A DNA stretch of 43,603 nucleotides from Pseudomonadota bacterium (GTDB lineage Bacteria; Desulfobacterota; Desulfarculia; Adiutricales; JAGVGV01): NCBI GenBank assembly GCA_018830135.1, contig JAHJTB010000157.1, positions 1-43,603 on the forward strand. The letters run 5' to 3'. The notes below the pieces were generated by a model that was not told the origin of the DNA, searched no databases, and saw only the letters and a program-made list of their open reading frames with translations. Made by a program: the position numbers and the translations under genes. The stretch's first letter is position 1; each line of letters begins with the position of its first letter. Below are positions 14,326-23,722 of this stretch, piece by piece.

Positions 14326-17300
14326 ATGATCCTTTTGAATCTGATCCAGAACATCGCCCTGTTGGTGGGGCTTATCGTCGCCCACCAGTTCATCGTTCGC
14401 CGTCTCCGGCGACGGGCTCTGCCCAGCCAGGTCCTGTCCGGTCTGCTCTTCGGCGGGGTGGGCATCGTCGGCATGATGACCCCGGTTCACTTCGCCCCCG
14501 GGATCATTTTTGACGGCCGTTCCATCATCCTGGGCGTATCCGGCCTGTTCGGCGGTCCGTTGACGGCCGCGATCGCCGCGGCCATGTGCGGGGCCTATCG
14601 GCTCTGGCTGGGCGGGGCCGGGGCCTGGGTCGGGACCGCTATCGTCTTGGAAGCGGCCGTCCTGGGCGTCACGTTTCATTTCCTTCGGCGGTACAACGAA
14701 CACATCGTAAAACCCTGGCCCCTGCTGGGTTTCGGCGTTCTGGTCCATATCGTCATGCTGGCTACCTTGCTGGCCTTGCCGGACGGCGCCGGCTTGGAGG
14801 CCATTCACCGCATCGGCCCGACCGTCCTGCTCGTCTATCCGCCGGCGACCCTGCTCGTCTGCCTGGTCTTCCTGGACCGTGAAGAACGTCTCGACAACGA
14901 ACGGGTGCTCCAGGAGAGCGAAGAAAAGTACCGACTGCTGGTGGACCATGCGGGGGAAGCGATTTGCGTGGCCCAGGACGGCCGGGTGAAATTCGCCAAC
15001 GCCAAAACCGGAGAACTCATCGGATACAAGCGGGACGAACTGATCGGGGCTTCCTTTATTGAATTCATTCATCCGGACGACCGGGCCCTGGTCATGGATC
15101 GGCATGTCAAACGGCTGAGAGGGGAAGACCTTCCATTCTCGTACACTTTTCGAGTCGTCCATCGGTCGGGTCAGACAAGGTCGGTGGAGATGAAGGTCGT
15201 GCTTGTGGAATGGGAAGGCCGGCCGGCCAGCCTGAACTTCCTCTCGGACATGACCGAAAGGGTTCGGGCCGAAGAGGCCTTGAGGCAGAGCGAGGCCCTG
15301 CTCAAGGCCACGCAACGGCTGGCCAGGGTCGGAGGCTGGGAATGGGACGCCAGGGCACAGTCCGTCTATTGGACCGATGAAGTCTACCGCATCCATGGCT
15401 TTTCACCCGATGAATTCGATCCCGGTTCGCGGGAGCACCTGGATAGGGGATTCCAGTGCTACGACCCGGAGGATCGTCCGGTCATCGAAACCGCGTTCAA
15501 CGCCTGTGTCCGGGAAGGCCGGCCCTTTGACCTGGAGTTTCCGTTGACGACCGGCCGGGGCCGTCGGATATGGATTCGGACCATGGCCCGTCCGGAGATC
15601 GAGAACGGGGAGATCGTCAAGGTCCTGGGCAACATCATGGACATCACCGAGTCCAAGCAGGCGGACGAGACCCTCCGGCGGGCCGAGGCCCGGTTGAGAA
15701 AGGCGGAGATCGTGTCCCGTTCCGGATACTGGGAATTCGATCTCGACCAGGACCGGGTCGAGGCCTCGGAAGGGGCCCGCATCATTTACGGCCTGGGGGA
15801 AACGGAATGGAACATCGCGTCCACCCAGCAAATCCCCCTGCCCGAGTACCGGGCCCCCCTGGACGAGGCGATGCGGGGTCTGATCGAACGAGGAGAGCCT
15901 TACGACATCGAGTTCAGAATCCGCAAGCCCGACACGGGCGAGATCGCCGACATTCATTCCATTGCGGAACATGATCGGGAAAAAAACCGGGTCTTCGGCA
16001 TCATCCAGGACGTCAGCCATCATAAAAGAACCGAGCATGCCTTGCGGGAAAGCGAACAGCGTTTTCGTTCCCTGGTCGAGGGCGCCCCGGACGCCATCTT
16101 CGTTCAGACGGATCACCGCTTCGTCTATTTGAACCAGGCCGCGCTCGCTTTCTTCGGGGCGGAGTCCAAGGAACAACTGGTCGGCCAGCCGGTTATGGAG
16201 CGGTTTCATCCCGATTATCTGGAGAAAATCGAGGAACGAAGCCGTATGCTACATGAGCGGGGCGAGGCGGTTCCCGGCGTCGAGGAGGTCTGCCTGCGGC
16301 TGGATGGGACCGAGGTTCCGGCCGAAGTATCGGCCATGCCCATCCACTATGACGGAAAAGACGGCGCCCTGGTCTTCCTCCGGGACATTACCGAGCGCAA
16401 AAAGCTGGAAGAGCAGCTCCGACAGGCCCAGAAAATGGAGTCCGTGGGCACGCTGGCCGGAGGCGTGGCCCATGATTTCAACAATCTGCTCCAGGCCATC
16501 AACGGGTACACCCAGCTTCTGCTCATTGGCAAAAAACCCGACAGCCCGGATCGCCCCAAATTGATGGAGATCGAAAAGGCCTGCGGCCGGGCCGCCCAGC
16601 TCGTCCGGCAGTTGCTCCTCTTCAGCCGCAAGGTGGAAGCCGATCGCCGTCCCGTGGACCTCAACGAGGAAGTGGAGCAGGCCTTGCGTCTGCTCGAACA
16701 TACCATTCCCAAGATGGTGGCCATCGAGTTTCATCCGGGCGACGGCTTGTGGACCATACAGGCCGACCCGGTCCAGATCGAACAGACGCTCCTGAACCTG
16801 GGCGGGAACGCCGCCGACGCCATGCCCGACGGCGGCCGGCTGGTCGTGGAGACCCAAAATACGGTCCTGGACGAGGAATACGCCCGCGGCCACTTGGGCG
16901 CCGGTTCCGGAAATTACGTCCTGCTGACCGTCTCGGACACGGGCGCCGGCATGGACAAGGCGACCCAGGCCAAGATTTTCGATCCGTTCTTCACGACCAA
17001 GGAGTTCGGCAAAGGCACCGGCCTGGGCCTGGCTTCGGTCTACGGCATCGTCAAGGGCCACGGCGGGTACATCAGTTGCTACAGCGAAATCGGTCGGGGG
17101 ACCACCTTCAAAATCTATATTCCTTCCATCGAGCAGGGGCAGGAAAGCCCGGTCGATCAAGAGTCGGAAGAGCCGCCCCGAGGCGGAACGGAAACCATCC
17201 TGATCGTGGACGACGAGGCGGCCATCCGGGACTTCGCCTCACAGGCCCTTCGGAGTTTCGGGTACGCGGTCATGACCGCTTCCAACGGCGAAGAAGCGCT

Positions 17301-17568
17301 GCAGCTCCATGCCGCGTCCAGGGACCGAATCGACCTGGTCATCCTGGACATCGGCATGCCGGTCATGGGCGGCCACCGGTGTCTTCAGGAAATCCGCCGG
17401 TCCGACCCCTCGGCCAGGGTCCTCATGGCCAGCGGATACTCGATCAACGGCCACGCCAAACAGGCCCTTGAATCCGGGGCCCTGGGTTTCATCTCCAAAC
17501 CCTACCGGCTCCTGGACCTCCTGGCCCGGGTTCGAAGGGCCCTGGACGCCGCTTCAACCATTCCTTGA
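14326..17568 (+). CDS. Hybrid sensor histidine kinase with LytS-type membrane sensor and four PAS domains
   Basis: A 1080-aa protein. Residues 1 to about 185 form a five- or six-helix 5TMR-LYT membrane sensor ([20 protein letters not shown] is its hallmark). Four PAS/PAC units follow at about 198-315, 322-443, 455-570 and 575-693. Then a HisKA box with GGVAHDFNN (His716), a HATPase domain ([18 protein letters not shown]) and a C-terminal receiver with Asp1008 in [12 protein letters not shown] at 14326 has GGGGAG at the right distance; a TTG two codons earlier is less likely. No partner regulator is adjacent, so the attached receiver is the first phosphate acceptor. It converges on the RND gene with 15 bp between the stops. 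Confidence 0.9.
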   Translation: MILLNLIQNIALLVGLIVAHQFIVRRLRRRALPSQVLSGLLFGGVGIVGMMTPVHFAPGIIFDGRSIILGVSGLFGGPLTAAIAAAMCGAYRLWLGGAGAWVGTAIVLEAAVLGVTFHFLRRYNEHIVKPWPLLGFGVLVHIVMLATLLALPDGAGLEAIHRIGPTVLLVYPPATLLVCLVFLDREERLDNERVLQESEEKYRLLVDHAGEAICVAQDGRVKFANAKTGELIGYKRDELIGASFIEFIHPDDRALVMDRHVKRLRGEDLPFSYTFRVVHRSGQTRSVEMKVVLVEWEGRPASLNFLSDMTERVRAEEALRQSEALLKATQRLARVGGWEWDARAQSVYWTDEVYRIHGFSPDEFDPGSREHLDRGFQCYDPEDRPVIETAFNACVREGRPFDLEFPLTTGRGRRIWIRTMARPEIENGEIVKVLGNIMDITESKQADETLRRAEARLRKAEIVSRSGYWEFDLDQDRVEASEGARIIYGLGETEWNIASTQQIPLPEYRAPLDEAMRGLIERGEPYDIEFRIRKPDTGEIADIHSIAEHDREKNRVFGIIQDVSHHKRTEHALRESEQRFRSLVEGAPDAIFVQTDHRFVYLNQAALAFFGAESKEQLVGQPVMERFHPDYLEKIEERSRMLHERGEAVPGVEEVCLRLDGTEVPAEVSAMPIHYDGKDGALVFLRDITERKKLEEQLRQAQKMESVGTLAGGVAHDFNNLLQAINGYTQLLLIGKKPDSPDRPKLMEIEKACGRAAQLVRQLLLFSRKVEADRRPVDLNEEVEQALRLLEHTIPKMVAIEFHPGDGLWTIQADPVQIEQTLLNLGGNAADAMPDGGRLVVETQNTVLDEEYARGHLGAGSGNYVLLTVSDTGAGMDKATQAKIFDPFFTTKEFGKGTGLGLASVYGIVKGHGGYISCYSEIGRGTTFKIYIPSIEQGQESPVDQESEEPPRGGTETILIVDDEAAIRDFASQALRSFGYAVMTASNGEEALQLHAASRDRIDLVILDIGMPVMGGHRCLQEIRRSDPSARVLMASGYSINGHAKQALESGALGFISKPYRLLDLLARVRRALDAASTIP

Positions 17569-17583
17569 ATAAATCGAATATCC

Positions 17584-20500
17584 TCACCCCGACGAATCGG
17601 CCGGCTTGTCCGCCGTGAGCAGAAAATAGAGGCAGGGCACGACGAGCTGTCCGGAAAACGTGGATACCAGGAGGCCGAAGATGATGGCCGAGCAGAGGGG
17701 CATCCACATCGGATCGCCGAGGGCCAGGGGGATCAGGCCGACGACGGTGGTCAGGGTGGTGGACAGGATCGGCCGAATGCGGTCGGCCGCGCCTTTGGCC
17801 GCGGCCTCCTGGACGCCCATGCCGGCGGCCCGGTAGGTGTTCATGGTGTCGACCATGACAATGGCGTTGTTGACCACGATTCCGACCAGGGCGATGATGC
17901 CGAGCATGGCCGGAAAGGAGATCGGTATGTTGAGCAGAAAGAAGCCGCCGAAGGTGCCGATCATGGCGAACGGGATGGTCAGGACGATGATCAGGGGTTG
18001 GGCGAACGAACTGAATTGAAGGACGAGCAGGGCGAAGACCAGAAAAATGGCCAGGATGAAGGCTGTACCCACGTCCCCGAAGGTCTCGGCCTGACTCTCG
18101 GCCTCGCCGGCAAAGGAGTGCTCGTACCCGAGCGGCCACCCGGCGGCCATGTCTTGCAGGACCGGCGCGAAACGGGCCAGCACCTCGCCGGCCGTGCCCT
18201 CCGTCACTTTGCTCGAGACCGTGACCGAACGCAGGCCGTCCTTGTGGGTGATGGACGTGGGGGCCTGGTCCATGACCGGGCGGACCACGGCCAGAACCGG
18301 CAAGGGGTCGCCCTTGTAGGGGAAGACCCGCAGGCTCACGATTTCCTCGGGCCGGGTCGGGCCGCCCAGTTCCCCCTTGCGGCTCGGCCAGGCGGTCCCC
18401 AGACGGATGGGCAGATCGTCTTCGGTGCCTTCCACGAGCAGGTCTCCGACCTTCTGGTCGGACATCTGCAAAAGGAGTTGATAGGCCAGCTCATCCTGGT
18501 TGAGCATATAGAAGTCCATGGCCTCGCGCACGGGTATGAGCTGAACGTCGGCCCGGGGAGAGCCCAGATTGTCCCGGACTTCGGATGCGCCCGGAATCTT
18601 TTCCAGGGCCGCCCGGACCTGGGCCGAAATGTCCCGCAGACGGTCTATGTCGTCGCCGACCAGTTGAATCTGGATCGGGTCCTCGTTGCTGGTCCCGCCC
18701 CGTTGCGGCGTCAGAACGAGTTTCGCGCCCGGGTGTCGTTCCAGGGCGGCCGCCAGACCCGCCTGCACGTCATCGAGCAGTTCGGCCGTGACATCGGTAT
18801 CGGGTTTGAAGATGCACGAAAAGCCCAGCAGGTGCGTATCGATGTCCGAAGCCAGTTTGTCCCCGAGGCCGCCGCCTGACAGCGGGCTTTTCTGGCCCAC
18901 GAATTTGGTCACGTTGGCCAGATACGCTTTTTTCCTCAGCACCTCGCCCAGGTCGTCAGCCACCACCTGGCTCTGGTCCAATGTGGTCCCGGGCGCCAGT
19001 TCCACCAGGACGCCCAGCTTTTCCCCGTAACTGGGGGGGTACATTTCCGTGGGCACCTGGCTGAGGCTCATGACCGCCAGGACGAACAGGGCCAGGGCCC
19101 CGAGGGTCCAGGCCCAGGCCGTGCCCTTGCTGCGCACGGTTTTGTCGAGGCTGAAAGCGGTCCACCACCTCGAGACCCTTTCGAAAAAGAGGTCCAGCCG
19201 GGTTTTTTGGATTCCGGCCACGTTTTTCGGCATCACGTATCGACTCAGGGGCACGTCGATCAGCAGGGCGATGATGAAACTGATCACCAGACAGATGACC
19301 ACCGTGGTCGGCATGATGGCGATGAATTTGCCTTGAACGCCGCCAATGGCGAAAAGGGGCACCATGGCCAGGATGGTCGTCATCTGGCCGGCAAAGGCGG
19401 GCATGGCATAGGTCTTGATCGTGTTGATCGCCGACTGCCTGAAACCCAGCCGATCGACGAAAATACCGTTGTGCATGCCTTCCATCATCAGGATGAAGAC
19501 GTCCACGAGCAGGCCCAGGGCCATGACCATGCCCACGATGACCACCTGGTTGAGGGTGTTGCCCAGGGCATACAGGACGCCCAGGGAGCCCAGAAACGTG
19601 ATGGGGATGGACAGGCCTGCCACCAGGGCTTCCCGCCAGGTGAGCATGATCAGGAGAATGATGAAGACCGCGGCCATGGCCTGGAGGCCGTTGTTGAACA
19701 CCTTGGACAGGTTGTCTCGAATCGAGATGGACTGGTCGGTGGTGATTTCGTATTCCAGGCCGAAGGGCCAGTATTCGGAGTCCTTGAAGTCCTCGAGGAC
19801 CTTTTTGACGTCCGCGATGAGGCGCAGGGTGTCCTCGCCCGGGTTTTTCAAGACGGAAAGGTCCAGCGATGTCTTGTACGGCCCGCCTTCGGCGCTGAAG
19901 GAGACCCGGCTTTTTTCCTTTTCCAGGCCGCGGGTGACCCGGGCGATCTCGCCGAGGCGGACAATCCGGTCCTGGCCGACGCGGGCCACGGGAAGGTTCT
20001 GGATTTCCTCGATGTTGCGGTAGGAGCCCAGGAGGCGGATCGAAGCGCCCAAATCCGGGTTTTCATACCGGTCCAGCGGCATGTCCAGGTCGGCGGCCTT
20101 GATTTTGCCGCCGATGGTCGCCGGAGAAATTCCCAAGGCCACCAGCCGATTCAGGTGCAGAAGGACCTGGATGATTTCCTTGCGCTGGCCGCCAAGCTGG
20201 ACATCCCGGACACCGGACACTTTTTCCAGGCGCCGTCCCAGTTCATCGGCCACCCGGGACAGGAGGCCATAGTCGACCTGGCCATACAGGGCGATACTCA
20301 AAACCGGCGTGTCATCCACGGAAATCTGCTTGATGGTCGGTCTGTCCGCATCCGGGGGCAGGTCCGCCTGAGCGTCGGCGACCTTTTCCCGAAGCAGTTG
20401 CATGGCCTCGTCCAGGTTCATGTCGGCCTTGAATTCCACGGCCATGGCCGAGACCGAGTTGGAAGAGGCGCTGTAAATGTTTTTCAGGCCTTTCATGGCC

Positions 20501-20781
20501 TTCAACTTGGCTTCGATCTTGTTGGTGATCTGTTTTTCGATCGTCACCGGGTCGGCCCCGACCCAGGAGGTGACGACGATGGCCATGGGAATGGCCAGGT
20601 CGGGCGCGGCTTCCTTGACCATGGAAACATAGCTCAATATCCCGCTGACGATCAGGAGGAAGACCAGCAGGATCGCAAAATACGGCTTCAGAAACAGATA
20701 GCCGGCCGCGGCCGAGACCTGGACGTCGTTCCGGCCGGCTTCCGAATGGTCCGTCGGGCCCTGGTGCTTCGTGTCGTTCAT
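17584..20781 (-). CDS. RND-family efflux permease (AcrB-like)
   Basis: A 1065-aa inner-membrane pump with the usual RND plan: TM1 (about 33-53), a large periplasmic loop, TM2-TM6, a repeat with TM7 (about 565), a second loop and TM8-TM12. In TM4 the motif is GLLVDVFILMMEG: the first proton-relay Asp is kept (Asp427) but the second is Val428, where AcrB has Asp-Asp. In TM10 the motif is GIVVNNAIVMVD, common in HAE1 relatives. The start lies 11 bp after the stop of the adaptor gene, so the two form an operon. No TolC-type gene is in the window. Substrate is unknown; drugs, lipids or metals are all possible. Confidence 0.9.
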   Translation of the reverse strand: MNDTKHQGPTDHSEAGRNDVQVSAAAGYLFLKPYFAILLVFLLIVSGILSYVSMVKEAAPDLAIPMAIVVTSWVGADPVTIEKQITNKIEAKLKAMKGLKNIYSASSNSVSAMAVEFKADMNLDEAMQLLREKVADAQADLPPDADRPTIKQISVDDTPVLSIALYGQVDYGLLSRVADELGRRLEKVSGVRDVQLGGQRKEIIQVLLHLNRLVALGISPATIGGKIKAADLDMPLDRYENPDLGASIRLLGSYRNIEEIQNLPVARVGQDRIVRLGEIARVTRGLEKEKSRVSFSAEGGPYKTSLDLSVLKNPGEDTLRLIADVKKVLEDFKDSEYWPFGLEYEITTDQSISIRDNLSKVFNNGLQAMAAVFIILLIMLTWREALVAGLSIPITFLGSLGVLYALGNTLNQVVIVGMVMALGLLVDVFILMMEGMHNGIFVDRLGFRQSAINTIKTYAMPAFAGQMTTILAMVPLFAIGGVQGKFIAIMPTTVVICLVISFIIALLIDVPLSRYVMPKNVAGIQKTRLDLFFERVSRWWTAFSLDKTVRSKGTAWAWTLGALALFVLAVMSLSQVPTEMYPPSYGEKLGVLVELAPGTTLDQSQVVADDLGEVLRKKAYLANVTKFVGQKSPLSGGGLGDKLASDIDTHLLGFSCIFKPDTDVTAELLDDVQAGLAAALERHPGAKLVLTPQRGGTSNEDPIQIQLVGDDIDRLRDISAQVRAALEKIPGASEVRDNLGSPRADVQLIPVREAMDFYMLNQDELAYQLLLQMSDQKVGDLLVEGTEDDLPIRLGTAWPSRKGELGGPTRPEEIVSLRVFPYKGDPLPVLAVVRPVMDQAPTSITHKDGLRSVTVSSKVTEGTAGEVLARFAPVLQDMAAGWPLGYEHSFAGEAESQAETFGDVGTAFILAIFLVFALLVLQFSSFAQPLIIVLTIPFAMIGTFGGFFLLNIPISFPAMLGIIALVGIVVNNAIVMVDTMNTYRAAGMGVQEAAAKGAADRIRPILSTTLTTVVGLIPLALGDPMWMPLCSAIIFGLLVSTFSGQLVVPCLYFLLTADKPADSSG

Positions 20782-20792
20782 GGCTTCGCGCC

Positions 20793-22097
20793 CTAATGCG
20801 TTTCGATGATCTTGACCGGCGCGCCGCTGACCAGGTCGTGACGGCCGTCGGTGACCACCAGGTCGCCCGGATTGACGCCCGAGGTGATTTCCTGGGCGGA
20901 CAGACCGCTCAGCCCCAGGGCGGTCTCGGTCATCCGGGCGGTCTTTGCGGCCGGGTCCACGATGAAAACATAGGACTTCAACCGGCGCTGCAGAAAGACG
21001 TTCGGCGGGACGAGGACGGCGTTATCCTTTTCCTCGACCACGATCCAGCAGGTCACGTGCATGCCGTCCTTGATCGGGTGGTCTCCCTGGTCCGTCCGAA
21101 TCTTGATCTGGACGGACCGGCCCCCCGGACTCACGGCGGGCGAAACCGAATAGACCCGGCCACGGGCGTCCGGCCGGCCCAGATACCCGTCCAGGCTCTC
21201 CCCTCGAGCGACCGCCTCGGCCAGGTCCCGGTCGATGAAGACGTAAGCCGGCTGGCCGACCTTGACCTTTCCCGCGGAAAAACTCGGCAGCTCCATTGTG
21301 ATTTCGTACTGGCTCGGGTCGATGATCACGATGGGCACGGAATGCAGGGCCCCGTCTTCGCTTGACGTGTCGATCCGGGCCGGGGAGAAGAAATCGCCCG
21401 TTTTTATATTGATGTACGCGATGATGCCGTCGAAGGGGGCATAGATACTGGTCCGTTCCAGGGCCAGTTCCGCCTTGGTCAGCCGGGCGGACGCGGCCTG
21501 CACGGTCGATCCGGCCGCCTTCAGTTGGGCCTGGGAAGACCTCAAACCGGCGGCGGCGTTGTCCAGGGCGGCCTTGGCCGATTCGAGCTGGGTCTTGGCC
21601 ACGGCCCCGTCATTGTAAAGCTTCTGGTACCGGTCATAGTTGGTTTTGGCCAGTTCGTAAGCGGTCTCGGCCTGGTCGATGCCGGCCCGGACCGCCTCCT
21701 GCTGCTGGCTGGCCTGACTGACCCCGGCCTTGCCCATATAGACTTCCGACGAGAAATCCCGGGGGTCCACCTGGGCCAGCAGTTCCCCGTTGTTCTGGTC
21801 GGACTTGGGGCCAAAGACCGGATCACCGGCCTTCAGCTCCCGCCGGCCCCCGAATTTTTTGATGAAAATGACCTTGCCCTGTTGCTGGAAGGTCAGAAAA
21901 TCGCGTTTGACGGCCCGGGCGGTGCCCTCGCCATAGACCCAACTCTGAATGGGGCCCTGTCCGGCCTTGGCGACCCGGACCGACACGGGCGGTTTTTTGA
22001 CCACCGCCGGGGCCTTTCTGGCTCCCCGCCGCGCGATGATCAAGCCAAGGCCCACAACCAGCAAGACGATCACAACCAGCCATATTATCCGTTTCAT
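20793..22097 (-). CDS. RND periplasmic adaptor (membrane fusion protein)
   Basis: A 434-aa protein with an N-terminal anchor (MKRIIWLVVIVLLVVGLGLII), a split lipoyl domain, a coiled-coil hairpin at about 130-230 rich in Ala/Gln heptads (QASQQQEAVRAGIDQAETAYELAKTNY begins it, in part), the lipoyl return APFDGIIAYINIKTGDF, and beta-barrel and membrane-proximal domains ending in VVTDGRHDLVSGAPVKI. It bridges the permease and an outer-membrane channel. ATG 22095-22097 has GGAGGG upstream; frames reaching to 22289 lack a site. A sigma-54-like promoter lies about 75 bp upstream. Confidence 0.88.
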   Translation of the reverse strand: MKRIIWLVVIVLLVVGLGLIIARRGARKAPAVVKKPPVSVRVAKAGQGPIQSWVYGEGTARAVKRDFLTFQQQGKVIFIKKFGGRRELKAGDPVFGPKSDQNNGELLAQVDPRDFSSEVYMGKAGVSQASQQQEAVRAGIDQAETAYELAKTNYDRYQKLYNDGAVAKTQLESAKAALDNAAAGLRSSQAQLKAAGSTVQAASARLTKAELALERTSIYAPFDGIIAYINIKTGDFFSPARIDTSSEDGALHSVPIVIIDPSQYEITMELPSFSAGKVKVGQPAYVFIDRDLAEAVARGESLDGYLGRPDARGRVYSVSPAVSPGGRSVQIKIRTDQGDHPIKDGMHVTCWIVVEEKDNAVLVPPNVFLQRRLKSYVFIVDPAAKTARMTETALGLSGLSAQEITSGVNPGDLVVTDGRHDLVSGAPVKIIETH

Positions 22098-22174
22098 CGG
22101 TCTATGGTCCCTCCCGGTCGCTGTTTCCCGTTCCGGGCCGCGAGCCGCGGTCATACCGTTCGACCGCACGGCCC

Positions 22175-22190
22175 TGCCCCGGCCATGCCA
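22175..22190 (-). promoter_or_regulatory. Candidate sigma-54 promoter of the RND operon
   Basis: On the minus strand TGGCATGGCCGGGGCA has the invariant GG and GC exactly 10 bp apart and matches the consensus CAYR part; only the TT before GC is replaced by GG. It sits beside a gene for an NtrC-type activator. The GC-rich context means chance matches are possible. Confidence 0.35.
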
Positions 22191-22275
22191 CGGTATCCAA
22201 AATAATACTCGCCATGCTTGAACAATTATTTCAATCTTCGCACAAACCCGGAGGCATGGCAAGGTCGGGCGCCGC

Positions 22276-22296
22276 GGAAATCCCCCCACGGGGGGG
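22276..22296 (-). terminator. GC-rich hairpin after the NtrC-type gene
   Basis: CCCCCC (22282-22287) and GGGGGG (22291-22296) pair with a three-base loop, followed on the minus strand by ATTTCC. A second weaker GC-rich hairpin lies between it and the stop at 22340. It probably ends the two-component operon. Confidence 0.4.
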
Positions 22297-22339
22297 ACAA
22301 GGCCCTTTCCCCGGAGGGGGCGGAGGGAATAAGCTGCCC

Positions 22340-23722
22340 TCAGTCCAGGCGGTAGTTCTGTATTTTTGTGATCAGGGCCCGGCGGCTGATGCCCAGGATT
22401 TCGGCGGCCCGGGTGCGGTTGAAGCCGGTCTGGCGGAGGACGCGTTCGATGACGATGCGTTCGGTCCGTTCGACGACCTGCTGGACCACGACCTTCAGGG
22501 CGGTCTGGTCTTCGGGGATCGAGACGGTCAGGCCGCCGGCCGGTTCGGGCGGCGGGCCGAAGGGCAGGTCCCTGGGCGTGATGACCTCCTCTTCGGACAT
22601 GATGACGGCCTGTTCGAGCACGTTCTGGAGTTCGCGCACGTTGCCCGGCCAGTGGTACCGGGTCAGGGCCTGGACGGCCTGGGGGGAGAGCCTTTTCGGC
22701 CCTCGCTCGTGGCGGGCCGCCAGGCGGTCCAGGAAATGGCCGGCCAGAAAGGGCACGTCGTCCAGGCGTTCGGTCAGGGGCGGCAGATAGAGGCTGATGA
22801 CGTTGAGGCGGTAGTAGAGGTCCTGGCGGAACCGGCCGGCTTGGACCTCGGCGGCCAGGTCCCGGTTGGTCGCGGCCAGGACCCGGAGATCGACCCGGCG
22901 GGTTTCGGCCTCGCCCAGCCGGCGAATCTCCTCCTCCTGGATGGCCCGCAGAATCTTGACCTGCATGTCGGGCGGGAGTTCGCCGACCTCGTCGAGGAAC
23001 AGGGTCCCGCCGTCGGCCTCCTCGAAGAGCCCTTTTTTCGGCCGGTCCGCGCCGGAAAACGCGCCCTTGACGTATCCGTAGAACTCGCTTTCCAGCAGAT
23101 TGGCCGGCACGGCGCCGCAGTTGATGGCCACGAAGGAGCGGTCCCGGCGGGGGCTGTTGAAATGGATGGACCGGGCGGCCAGTTCCTTGCCCGTGCCGCT
23201 GGCCCCCTGGATCAGGACCGTGGACTTGGTTTCGGCCACCTTGGCGATAATTTCGAAGACCCGCCTCATGGCCGCGGACTGGCCGATGAAGTTGGAAAAG
23301 TCGAAGCGGGCCTGAATCTGGTCCTTGAGGCGTCGGTTTTCGTCCAGGATGCGTCGTCGTTCCAGGGCTTTTTCCAGGACCAGGAGGATGGCTTCCTCCT
23401 TGAACGGCTTGGAGATGTAGTCGTAGGCCCCCTCCTTCATGGCCGTCAGGGCCGTGTCCACGGAGGAGAAGGCGGTGATGACGATGACGATCAGGTCCGG
23501 GTCGTCTTCCTTGAGCCGGGCCAGGAGCTCGAGGCCGCTCATGCCGGACATGTGGATGTCGGTGATGACCGCGTCGAAGGTCATGGCCCGGGCCAGGTCC
23601 AGGGCCTCCCGGCCGTTGGCCGCGGCCCGGGTCTCGAAGCCCTTCTTGGTCAGCATGATGGCCAGAATCTTGCGGATGTGCTCCTCGTCGTCGACGATCA
23701 GGATGCGGGGCGCGGCGGTCAT
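22340..23722 (-). CDS. NtrC/AtoC-type sigma-54-dependent response regulator
   Basis: A 460-aa protein: receiver (1-120) with phosphoacceptor Asp55 (ITDIHM) and acidic pocket Asp11/Asp12; AAA+ domain (about 143-370) with Walker A GASGTGKE and Walker [11 protein letters not shown]; a Fis-type HTH at the C-terminus ([21 protein letters not shown]). The sigma-54 contact loop reads GAFSGA instead of GAFTGA, a conservative change. It is co-translated with the kinase gene (4-bp ATGA overlap). Targets may include the RND operon downstream, which has a sigma-54-like promoter. Confidence 0.93.
   Translation of the reverse strand: MTAAPRILIVDDEEHIRKILAIMLTKKGFETRAAANGREALDLARAMTFDAVITDIHMSGMSGLELLARLKEDDPDLIVIVITAFSSVDTALTAMKEGAYDYISKPFKEEAILLVLEKALERRRILDENRRLKDQIQARFDFSNFIGQSAAMRRVFEIIAKVAETKSTVLIQGASGTGKELAARSIHFNSPRRDRSFVAINCGAVPANLLESEFYGYVKGAFSGADRPKKGLFEEADGGTLFLDEVGELPPDMQVKILRAIQEEEIRRLGEAETRRVDLRVLAATNRDLAAEVQAGRFRQDLYYRLNVISLYLPPLTERLDDVPFLAGHFLDRLAARHERGPKRLSPQAVQALTRYHWPGNVRELQNVLEQAVIMSEEEVITPRDLPFGPPPEPAGGLTVSIPEDQTALKVVVQQVVERTERIVIERVLRQTGFNRTRAAEILGISRRALITKIQNYRLD

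Noticed and set aside
19207-20796. Rightward 529-codon ORF rich in His, Asp and Gln
   Set aside because: Antisense of the RND permease gene, which has full motif support.
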